Below, in pieces: positions 55,101 to 64,000 of a stretch of DNA of 64,000 nt. The notes beneath the pieces were generated by a model. It had not been told where the DNA came from, searched no databases, and was given only the letters and a program-made list of their open reading frames with translations. The DNA comes from Mytilisepta virgata (taxonomy: Eukaryota; Mollusca; Bivalvia; Mytilida; Mytilidae): the NCBI GenBank assembly GCA_028015205.1, contig CM051519.1, positions 82,419,539 through 82,483,538 on the forward strand. Reading direction: 5' to 3'. Positions within the stretch are counted from its first letter, which is position 1; each line of letters opens with the position of its first letter. The position numbers and the translations under genes were made by a program.

Positions 55101-58100
55101 TATAGTTAAGTTTTTGTGTTTTGGCCTGTTTTTCGAATACTCTATGCAATAGGTCTACTATATTTGGTGTATGGAAGGATTATAAGGTGTACATGTCCAA
55201 CTGGCAGGTGTCATCTGACCTTGACCTCATTTTTAACAGGATTTTCATAGGAAAATATCGGTTATTAATTTGGTGATGTACGGCGGGCGGGCGGACGGGC
55301 GGGCGGCTGCCAAACTGTGTCCGTGCAATAACTTATGAACTGTTCAACCAAAGCTTTTCAAATTTTAATATGTTGTTACTGATGACAAAATGGAGGTCAA
55401 GTTCGATATTGACGATTTTCACCTTTCAAGAGTTATGGTTCTTGAAAGATTGAAAAATGGCTTTTCCAGTGGTGTCCGTGTGATAACTTATGAACTATTC
55501 AGCCAAAGCTTTTCAAATTTTAATATGTTGTTACTGATGACAAAATGGAGGTGAAGTTTGATATTGACGATTTTCACTTTCACCGTTCAGGAGTTATGGT
55601 TCTTGAAAGATTGAAAAATGGCTTTTCCAGTGGTATCCGTGTGATAACTTATGAACTGTTCAACCAAAGCTTTTCAAATTTTAATATGTTGTTACTGATG
55701 ACAACATGGAGGTCAAGTTCGATATTGACGATTTTCACTTTCACCTTTCAAGAGTTATGGTTCTTGAAAGATTGAAAAATGGCTTTTCCAGTGGTGTCCG
55801 TGTGATAACTTATGAACTGTTCAACCAAAGCTTTTCAAATTTTAATATGTTGTTACTATGACAAAATGGAGGTCAAGTTCGATATTGATGATTTTCACTT
55901 TCACCGTTCAGGAGTTATGGTTCTTGAAAGATTGAAAAATGGCTTTTCCAGTGGTGTCCGTGTGATAACTTATGAACTGTTCAACCAAAGCTTTTCAAAT
56001 TTTAATATGTTGTTACTGATGACAAAATGGAGGACAAGTTCGATATTATATACTCTCAAAAATTCCAATATTTGTCACTTACTATAAATACATGTAGGAG
56101 GTCAAGATTGATTTTTGCCTTTCCATTTCTGAACCCTACAAAAATTCATTTATATTTCTTTATTTCATCCCGTTTGGGAATCCAGATTTGCAAACATCAT
56201 TTCCATGCAGGAAAATCCGGTTTGCTGTCATTCGATAGCCTCTTGTTATGGTTCAATTGTTATAGTTAAGTTTTTGTATTTTGGCCTGTGTTTCGAATAC
56301 TGTATGCAATAGGTCTACTATATTTGGTGTATGGAAGGATTATAAGGTGTACATGTCCAGCTGCCAGGTGTCATCTGACCTTGACCTCATTTTCATGGTT
56401 CAGTGGTTATAGTTAAGTTTTTGTGTTTTGGCCTGTTTTTTGAATACTGTATGCAATATGTTTGATAGCATTTACTTTCATTAGAAATACCCGACAGGCG
56501 AGACATTTTTGTGTGTCCACTCTTGTTCATAATCTTTATAAGCTTTCAAAAATCTCCTCTGAAACTGCACCATCAATTTCAGCTAAACTGAGGTAGAAAG
56601 ATCCATAGAGTATCTAGTATAACGGCTATGTTTAATTTTCTTGTCCATCGAGAAACATGGCTGCCGTGGCTAAAAATAGAACATAGGCTCATATCTCAAA
56701 AACTAAAGCAGTAAGAGCAAAACTGAAGGATTAAAAATGAGTATGTGGTCAAGATCTACCTGCCATGAAATTTTCAGGTTATTGCCCCTGAATTGTTAAT
56801 TTTAAGGAAATTTTACAATTTTATGTTATTAACTTGAATATTATTATAGAAAAAGTGTAAACAGCAAAAATATTCAGCATAACTTGAAATAAATTAAATG
56901 GTAGCTGTCCAAGTAAAATGGAGGGTCAAGGTTCAAGGTCATTGAAAAAACCCAAAGCAACTGATAAAAAAGTCCCTAGCAACCAGATATATTTGGGTTA
57001 AGGACCCTATAATTTACCTGTACAAGTCAAAAAGAAAGGTGAAGGTCATTGAAAAAGTCCATAGCAACCATATATTATAGTTGTACAAGTCAATATGGAG
57101 GCTCAAGGGTCAAGGTCATTGAAAAAATCTAAAGCAGGACTAATTAGGAAACTGAAAACAAAACCCATTTGGACATTCGAAGCTTTTAGTTGAATATTTG
57201 TGAAACAAAGCATCTAATGCTACCAGAGGGGAATTTAATGTGAAAAAAAATATTGATTTTCATGCTTGTAGTAGATTTCCACAGACATGATTAAAAATGC
57301 TTTAGTAAAGCATTTTTTTCTGAACTTAAATAAAACAGCATGATTTACAGATTATAAAGTTAAAAAAGAATACTTACTTTGATGTGCAAGATAAGTTACG
57401 TGCAATTACGAAAACAAAATTTCTTTTTTTCAGGAGTAGTTAGGAAACTGAAAACAAAACCATTTGGACATTCGAAGCTTTTAGTGACCAAGAAAAAAGG
57501 TATTGTTATTGTTGAATATTTGTGAAACAAAGCATGTAATGCTACCAGAGGGGAATTTAATGTGAAAAAAATATTGATTTTCATGCTTGTAGTAGATTTC
57601 CACAGACATGATTAAAAATGCTTTAGAAAAACTTTTTTTTCTGAACTTAAATAAAACAGCATGATTTACAGATTATAAAGTTAAAAAAGAATACTTGCTG
57701 TGACGTGCAAGATAATTTACGTGCAATTATTTTTTTTTTTTCTTTTGAAATTTGAATTAAAAAATATATATACAATATTGGTGGACTAGAGAAGAATTTT
57801 GAGGTTAAGGAAATGGGGGAAATTTGAAGCTCTGCCTCTGTTGACATGTAATGTAGTGGAAATGTGTAAAAACAGTTTGAACAGAACAAGAATAATGTGT
57901 TGACATGTATTTTTAAAGGAGTTTAATATAATGGTCCTGTTTGTTTTTAATTGCTAGTGGGTTGGCCTATTGCTGTATTTTTATAGTATGTGTATAGGAA
58001 TGTTTTACATATAGTTATTGAATTTAATATGTGTAATGTTCATGCATGTATTAAACCTTTTATAATTTATATTCCAGAGCTTTCAGAATCAATAGCCAAT

Positions 58101-61100
58101 GGTAGTTTAGCTGCCAGAGATGAATCAGTATTTTCTTTGATCTCAGATTGTGATTCAAGTATGCATGACACAGTGAGTTACTTCTAACATTAATTATTAC
58201 CAAACTAATTTTTACAGGTCAGATAGAATGAAGGAATTAGGGCCATAGCATGTAACGTTTTAGCTCACCTTGCCCATCACTTGGTGTCTGTCCTCCTAAA
58301 CTTTCCTTCAAAGATCATCTCCTCTGACACCACTGGGTCAATTGGAACAAAACTTGGCGGCAATGGCAATTAGATGATACTCTTTCAGAATTGTTTCCGA
58401 TGACCCACCCCGTCATCAAAGATGGCCACTAGAGCCAAACATAGGACTCTATGGGAAATTTACTTGAAGATCTTTTTGTCTGAAACCATCGGGCCATTTG
58501 AAATAAAACCTGGGAGGAATGGTCCTCTTTCACAAGTGTATCCAGTGACTGCGGCTGTCATCAATGATGGCCACCAGAGCCAAACATAGTTTAACATAGG
58601 ACCCTGTGGGAAATTTACTTACAGATCTTCTTGTCTGAAACTTCCAGGCCAATTAGAACAAAACTTGGCAGCAATGGTCCTTAGGAGATCCTCTTTCATA
58701 ATTATATCCGATGACCCTGCCCGTCATCCGAGATTTCTACCAAGATGACTGCTACCAAGATGGAGGAGTTAAGTCCAGGTGAGCAATACAGGCTCATGAG
58801 CGCCTCTAGTTTTCTATGAAACTGAAATTTTGAAATGAAGCTAAAGTCAAACATTTTGTTGAAATACAAGCTCAAGCCCCCTTCCCTTTCCAAAAAAGAA
58901 AAAGAATATTTTCATAAAATTAAAAAATATGCAATTTTAGTATAATTTAAGTCTTAAGAAAAGCTGTATTCATTATGATAAATTGATATTGTAGACATTA
59001 CAGTGCAGTTCTCCATCCAGATTGTCTCCAGCATCAAATTTGACTTACACCAGAGAAAATTTATCAATATATCAAGACAAAGATTTGCATTTGGAAACAG
59101 AAGATTCAGAGTTTTTGGCTTTGAAAAGTTAGTGAAGGTTTTTATTTTGGCAATATACAATGGGACATTGAATTATATAGTGATAACATAATACAATTCC
59201 ATTTTGTCATCATATAGATCTTGAGTAGTCGTAGATGGGACGTATTATGGTATACCAATGTCCATCTGTACATCCGTCAACACTTCGTACCGTAACACAA
59301 ATTTGCTTCAATCAGTTCTCATGAAATTATAACACAACATTAGGATTGACAGAAGAAAGCTCCCTTTTGATTTTGACGATTTTTAATTTTGTCATTCTGG
59401 AGTTATGGGACTTAGATTGTCCAAATATAAGCAATTTTTCATATGTTTTACACTAACTCAGTATGTCTTGAAATAACTCGAGTATGCCTTGACTGATTTG
59501 CGTCAAACTATAATACATTATTACAAATGATGTTCTGAGGGTCTGTATACTTTTTGACAATTCTAATTTTTGTGGTTCCAGAGTTATGGGACTTAGATTG
59601 TCCAAATATAAGCAATTTTCACTCACATGGTGCACACTAACTCAGTATGCCTTGGCTGATTTTCTTCAAACTTTAAAAAATTATTACATATGATGGTCTG
59701 CGGGTCTGTATACTTTTTGATGATTTTCACTTTTGTCATTCCATAGTTATGGGACTTAGATTGTCCAATAAAAAACAATTTTTCACATGTCGCAGACTAA
59801 CTCAAGTATGCCTTGACTGATTTTCTTCAAACTTTAACATATTATTACAAATTGTGGTCTGAGGGTCTGTATACTTTTTGACGATTTTCACTTTTGTCGT
59901 TCCAGAATTATGGGACTTAGATTGTCCAAATATAAGCAATTTGTCACGCATTAACTCCAGTACACCTTGACAGAGTTTTACATATTCTTACAAATGGTGG
60001 TCTGAGGGTCTGTATACGTTTCGACGATTTTCACTTTTGTCGTTCCAGAATTATGGGACTTAGATTGTCCAAATATGAGCAATTTTTTATAAGTATAAAA
60101 TTTTCTGTGTACACAAAGAGGATATTTAGTTTGTTGTTATAGTGTTATAATTTAGATATGTTAAGCCATTGAAAAAGTAACATGACACTTAATTTGCTTA
60201 AAAAAATAAAGGTTTTCCTACGGACGTATCATGCGCATTAGGTGCAGCAGTTTACTTGTTTACTTATACAACACCATGTACATAAAGATATAGATTTTGG
60301 AAATGAAAAATATTGTGTAGTGAAACTTTATAGGAAGGAAAGGTGATTTTATTGGGACGCTGAATCATTTGCCATTTCATCATACATGACAAAATTTTAG
60401 AATTGATATTCAAATATTAATTCTTTCAAGATAATTCGTATTTTAAAAAACAAAGTTCCAATTATTCTTTACTTTACAGCAAGCTATTTTGAAATAATAA
60501 GTGAAAAGAATGAGGAACCAAGTGATGCAGAAACTCTCAGCTCTTACTCTTCTGATGATTTGGAGGATCTTACAAAGGGAGACGACTCTGAGGATGGGGA
60601 TGATGAAGATAGTCAGGCAGATGATAAAATCCCATGTCTCCCAGATGTAATTTGTTGTGATTCGACTTCATTGTCCTCAGCTGAAGACAGCCTAGAGAGG
60701 ATTAATTATGAGGTTAGATTACAGTTTTTGAAACAAACCTCAATATAATTCTTTTATACATAGTTAACATCCACGATAGTAGTTCGGTAGTTGTCTCTGG
60801 CATCTATTTGTTGGAAGTTAAACAGAAAAGTATTCAAGATATCATTGTTTGTTTGTTGCCATTTTCAGATATGTTATCTGCTGTGATAAAGGAGGAGATC
60901 TATCAAGACCACTTTTTGTCTTTTAAAAAGAATTTCGGCATCATAATGTCACGAATTAATAATATAAAAACGATAATTTCTATCCCTCTATAGTCATATC
61001 AGTTTTCAGTTGCAAAGTTTGACCATTTCATCAAAATGTAAAAAACTGTTTCAAATCTATCTCATTTTATATACAATAACAGTACTTATTTATAGTTCAT

Positions 61101-62277
61101 CCCAAGATACCTTTTCATATCTTTAGTTCTTGCTCTGGCTAATATTTGTTTTTTACAGAAAACTCACTAAAATCAATGGAAAAGGCAGACCTTTGACACA
61201 GGCGCAATATTACTATGATATCATATGAAAAGTTTTGGGATACATGCAAACAATTCTTGAAATTTCTGAAATTCAGAAAATCACTTTATAGTGAATAATA
61301 TCCTTATTGTAGGTAAGCTATATTAATTTATTGTAAAGCAAGTCTTATAATGTTATATTTGCAACAGATAGTAAAATTATAAAAATTCTCACATCCAATA
61401 AAACTTCTGTTATTATAACCATCTTTAATAATTCTGTATATTTTCTTTGTAGAAAAATAAGCAAGAAATTGCCTATAAACCAGACGAAGTGATTCGTGAG
61501 AAAAACAAGAGGTAGTTTTAGCAGTTTTTTTTCTTGTTTTATTGTGGAATGTAGAATAATTATTTCCTATCAAATTATTAAAAAGGAAAAAAGGAGTAAC
61601 AGCTCTAGATCTATAGATTTTCTGTTTTCTCATTAGAAGTAAGCCTTTTGTTATTAAAAAACTCAGATCTCGGCTATTAAAATTTTTCGTGGTCTTAAAA
61701 CAGTCTATGTCAAATTATTTCTGCAATTAACAGCAAAGTTTTGTCAAAGTTTCAGGGACTTGAAGGAAACCATGATCCATGCCTCTTTTATAATGCAGTT
61801 TGTTTTAAGTTTATATATACCAACAAAATTTCTGTATTTTAAAGATGTATTCATCAGTTAGAATTTAAATGTATTCAAAAGATTGTAGATGGAAATAGTT
61901 AATAACTGTACAGAATTATGTTATATTTTATAAGATTTTACATTGATTTTAACATGTCGATCTTTCTATTCATGATTGATAATTTGATTACAAAAGAAAG
62001 GTTCAAATTAATAAAGTAGAGAAAAATAACCAAGACAATTCAAAGGAAAATCATATTACACTTGATATCATTGAAAATCTCACCATTAATTTTAATGAAC
62101 AAAATCTCACACTGACTATACTGAATTTGTCAAATGTATGAGTGGCAATATTATTATCTGCCCCTGAAGGTGGATAAGCAGTTTATTGTAATTTGTATTT
62201 GCAGGATATTTGATATTAAGAAACAGATTAATAGTTTACAAAATGAACTGAAGATAGCTAAGGCAACAGATGATCAG
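52178..62277 (+). CDS. Candidate Scm3/HJURP-like protein, seven exons (3' end not determined)
   Basis: Exons, linked by matching splice phase: 52178-52264, 53418-53490, 58078-58172, 59004-59127, 60480-60712, 61453-61511, 62205-62277, giving 248 residues so far. The ATG at 52178 has a good context (aaaATGG). Exon 1 is basic and helical and runs into exon 2 to give 'NIDAIIKKYDRHFPDDAEID', then 'LTTLTS'. This resembles the Scm3/HJURP motif (helix, K-Y-x-x-x-F-x-D-D, I-D-L-x-T-L) that binds the centromeric histone CENP-A. The middle exons are Ser-rich and very acidic ('GDDSEDGDDEDSQADD'). The last exon is a predicted coiled coil ('IFDIKKQINSLQNELKIAKA'). Donors: the exon 1 donor is weak (GTTTTA), others acceptable (GTTAGT, GTGAGT). 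The gene exists with fair certainty; the family call is tentative and rests on about 35 residues. The C-terminus lies beyond 62277, probably beyond the window. Confidence 0.6.
52866..53130 (-). mobile_element. tRNA-derived Meta-domain SINE with 12-bp TSD
   Basis: Flanked by an exact 12-bp duplication TTTGGTAGATTA (52854-52865, 53131-53142). On the minus strand it starts GGGGCCTCGGTGGCCGAGTG (box A region, Ser/Leu tRNA-like). It has a box B GTTCGAATCTC near 53041-53051, then the conserved central block 'CCGAAGGTCGGTGGTTCTCT' and 'CCGGCTTCCTCCACC' (Meta domain), and ends in a TAAATAAATAA tail. It lies in intron 1 of the gene at 52178. Confidence 0.85.
54241..54590 (+). repeat. Mytilid 'ATGGCTGCC' tandem-type repeat, left part
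   Basis: Contains 'TTGGCTTATATCTCAAAAAC', 'GGTCAAGATCTACCTGCCAT' and 'GAATATTATTATAGATAAAG'. The same order recurs at 56690-56880 after the element at 54591-56528, which appears to interrupt this family. Confidence 0.55.
54591..56528 (+). mobile_element. Pearl/Helitron-like element with ~160-bp core repeats
   Basis: Begins with a nested hairpin (TGTCGAGCCTGCGAC ttta GTCGCAGAAAGCTCGACA, 54591-54626) followed by a GGC run. It has two copies of a 'GGTGTATGGAAGGATTATAA' block, a GGGCGGGCGGAC run (about 55281-55306), then five tandem ~160-bp units containing 'AACTTATGAACTGTTCAACC' and 'GATTGAAAAATGGCTTTTCC'. The right end has 'CCCGACAGGCGAGACATTTT'. The ORFs at 55545-56087 only read through the tandem units. 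Non-autonomous; classification by architecture. Confidence 0.65.
56530..57130 (+). repeat. Mytilid 'ATGGCTGCC' tandem-type repeat, right part
   Basis: Continues the family seen at 54241-54590: 'AATCTCCTCTGAAACTGC', 'AAACATGGCTGCCGTGGCTA', 'GGTCAAGATCTACCTGCCAT'. After that come degenerate copies of 'CAAGGTCATTGAAAAA' at about 56936, 57043 and 57112. Confidence 0.5.
57136..57738 (+). repeat. ~296-bp tandem duplication in an intron
   Basis: 'TAGGAAACTGAAAACAAAAC' occurs at 57145 and 57441, and the following ~280 bases match closely (shared 'GCTACCAGAGGGGAATTTAA', 'TTTCCACAGACATGATTAAA'). The second copy has a small insertion near its start. Non-coding. Confidence 0.8.
58258..58810 (+). repeat. 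'AGCTCACCTGG' dispersed repeat, compact copy
   Basis: Starts TTTTAGCTCACCTTGCCCAT and ends CCAGGTGAGCAATACAGGCT with CGCCTCTAGT beyond, enclosing three ~160-bp units ('GGAACAAAACTTGG', 'CTCTTTCAGAATTG', 'AAGATGGCCACTAGAGCC'). The two ends are inverted relative to each other (AGCTCACC / GGTGAGC). The best-delimited copy of the family in this window. Confidence 0.7.
59221..60075 (+). repeat. Tandem ~150-180-bp repeats
   Basis: Five units, each with 'TATGGGACTTAGATTGTCCA' (near 59405, 59585, 59749, 59909 and 60053), 'GGGTCTGTATACTTTTTGA' and 'CTCAGTATGCCTTGACTGAT' blocks. It begins after 'CGTAGATGGGACGTATTATG', a head I know from other bivalve repeats. It lies in the intron between the exons at 59004 and 60480. 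Confidence 0.7.
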
Positions 62278-64000
62278 GTAAAAGTATTGAGTTGATGAAG
62301 CAGAATTAAATTTTCTTGATCCTGCTTTATATTAATACTATAATAACCCTAATTATTGGACGGCCTAATTATTGGACACTTTTGAATATTGAAGGAAATT
62401 TGAATTTTTTGACAACTCTATTTTTTCGACGATTTCATAAAAATTGTCAAAGTTACGATTGTTGTTCTCAGGTGGTGACAGTCAGTAATTTTAACTTCTT
62501 AGATAAGTTAATTACTTTCAGTACTCATCGAGTGTTACTTTCGGCTTTCTAAACCATTTAAACTATCTACATGTATATTAATAAATTTGATTGAAACAAG
62601 ATCGATTTTTAAGTAAAATTTATTGAATTTTTCCTAGGAAGTTTACTTTTGAAAAGAAATTCGAAACGAGTTCGGAACGGAATTGCGTATTCGTGTTTCT
62701 CAGAGAAATTAATTTAAAAATTTTCAAATGAAATGAATAATGTTTTTACAAAACAAATCCTCTTATCATTGTTTACAAAACATTTAAATAAAATAGTTAT
62801 AATAAGTTCTAAAAAGATGATGAGACTACAAACGTAACATGTGTTGTAAAAATCATTTGTGAGATGCTCCAAATCCACATCGTAAAAATCATTTGTGAGA
62901 TGTTCACATATTAGTCAACAACATGGGGGATCGTTTGAAGTTTGTTACTGTTTTCGACTTCAACATTAAATTAACTATTAATTTGCAGGTACAAAAAGAT
63001 AAATCATGAAAGCAAAATCAAATAACAATACTGCAAGTATGAACCATTATTTTGATTGCCTATTCTTAAAGTACATTGACCAGGACGATCATATAGAGTC
63101 AAAAAATGACAAGAATGTGGACTGAAATATGAAAACTCTATTTTTTCGACGAATTTCCAATTTTCTTAAAAAATAGGTGTATTTTAGTGTCCATTAAATA
63201 GAGTAATTATGGTAAGTTCATTTCCTGAACCCTTGCTATCAAGTACAAGTTAGCAACAACTTCCAGAATTCCACTATTGTACATTTGTGTAATTTTTTTT
63301 CCATTCTTTTATTTCAATAAGGCCAAAGCAATTTAATTCTTTGTTAGACATCAACTTTTTTTTTCAAATGGAGGAGGGTATGAGGCAAACAAACAAAAAA
63401 ACCAAAATATAACAGATATGAAAACTGGCAGTAAAACTGAACTTTCCTTGACCTAGACCATGTAGACTTTAGAGGTATCAAAGTAAAGTTGTAGAAATTA
63501 ACTAAACATTCATTTCAAGGCAACATATAGGCAGATTCTTTGAAATGACATTTCGATATTAGACATAAAGAAGAGATGTTATTAAACTCAAATAACACAT
63601 TTAATAGTACATTTAATATGATGGAACAACAGTGAATTTCCAGATTTTGTTAGCAAAAACGCAAAAAAATAACTTTATAAAAAAATGAAGAAAATCCAAT
63701 GCAGGCGCTGACGTCAAACATAGAATTAACTTGCTTTGGCCTAATACAAAGAATTTTCTCTTAGCATACATAAAGTTTAAAGAAAATTAAAATGGTAGAT
63801 ATTTATTCAAATTAAATTTTGAAAGAAAATTGTCACCGAAAAAGTCAAATAAAATTTTGTCCTTTTCATGTTACGCGACAGTGTCTGAGAACAAGATATT
63901 TAAGTTAGATGGCTTTACAAGACTGAACTATGTTGTCAGATTGTCTTAAAACAGATGATTTTTATCAGCATTTAGGACTCTTTTCAATATATGTATTTGC
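62278..64000. other. Probable intron or 3' region, with a possible degenerate MITE
   Basis: No further exon is convincing. The ends CCCTAATTATTGGACG (from about 62347) and AATTATGG (to about 63210) are weakly inverted and share 'GGACACT'/'AGTGTCC', so 62345-63210 could be a degenerate TIR element. 'CTCTATTTTTTCGACGA' occurs at about 62418 and 63136. A 21-bp direct repeat 'GTAAAAATCATTTGTGAGAT' lies at about 62847 and 62882. Confidence 0.4.

Noticed and set aside
55545..56087. Repeat-containing ORFs
   Set aside because: They read through the ~160-bp tandem units of a non-autonomous element; the frame is maintained only by unit length.
62988..63009. Terminal exon of the Scm3-like gene (VQKDKS, stop)
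   Set aside because: The acceptor and phase fit, but only six residues are coded and it lies inside a possible degenerate TIR element. Could be chance.

Overview
This is eukaryotic DNA, most likely from a marine mussel (Mytilidae, Mytilus-like). It is AT-rich, its genes have introns with GT-AG boundaries, and non-coding sequence dominates. It carries several dispersed repeat families that I recognise from bivalve, especially mytilid, sequence: a pearl/Helitron-like element with GTCC runs and a ~160-bp core, a Meta-domain SINE, and a repeat ending in the 'GTTGTTGTCTCTTTGACA' block. There is no bacterial-type operon, CRISPR array or functional rRNA/tRNA gene. The species call is inference.

Host genes. 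(1) 0.2-9 kb, minus strand: an SLC46-type major facilitator transporter gene whose 3' end runs off the left edge (exons 3794-2699, 2431-2348, 333-177). Upstream lies a paralogous large first exon (8945-7844) with the same splice phase but no downstream exons of its own that I could find. (2) 45590-44175, minus: an intronless LIM-domain protein of 471 aa. (3) 52178-62277, plus: a seven-exon gene assembled here by splice phase. Its N-terminus resembles the Scm3/HJURP CENP-A-chaperone motif, its middle is acidic and Ser-rich, and its end is coiled-coil.

The centrepiece is a complete, apparently very young Ty3/gypsy LTR retrotransposon (17385-28075, 10,691 bp). It has two 1,568-bp LTRs without visible differences and a 4-bp target duplication (atac). 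Its PBS, gag, pol and polypurine tract are intact, and a third ORF of 544 aa sits in the env position. Gag and pol are joined by a textbook -1 frameshift site: GGGAAAC, an 8-nt spacer and a perfect 8-bp stem. ORF3 is not an envelope. It starts with two C2H2 zinc fingers and lies 1 nt behind a strong splice-acceptor-like sequence, which suggests expression from a spliced subgenomic RNA.

The rest is layered transposon debris. At 9.5-13 kb (minus) a Penelope-like reverse transcriptase fossil is split by a LINE copy with its own 7-bp target duplication. That LINE holds a long-TIR element, and a separate pearl-like element with exact 12-bp TIRs sits elsewhere in the fossil. A DDE_4/SWIM (Harbinger-like) transposase pseudogene occupies 29.3-31.9 kb. 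A LINE 3' end at 41.6-42.4 kb carries a zero-spacer palindrome. A foldback element at 48.7-49.55 kb has nested palindromes. MITEs occur at 1.0 kb (hAT-like, 8-bp TSD), 4.3 kb (hairpin) and 51.5 kb (Tc1/mariner-like, TA TSD), and a SINE with a 12-bp TSD lies at 52.9 kb. The introns of the 52-62 kb gene are filled with tandem ~160-bp repeat families.
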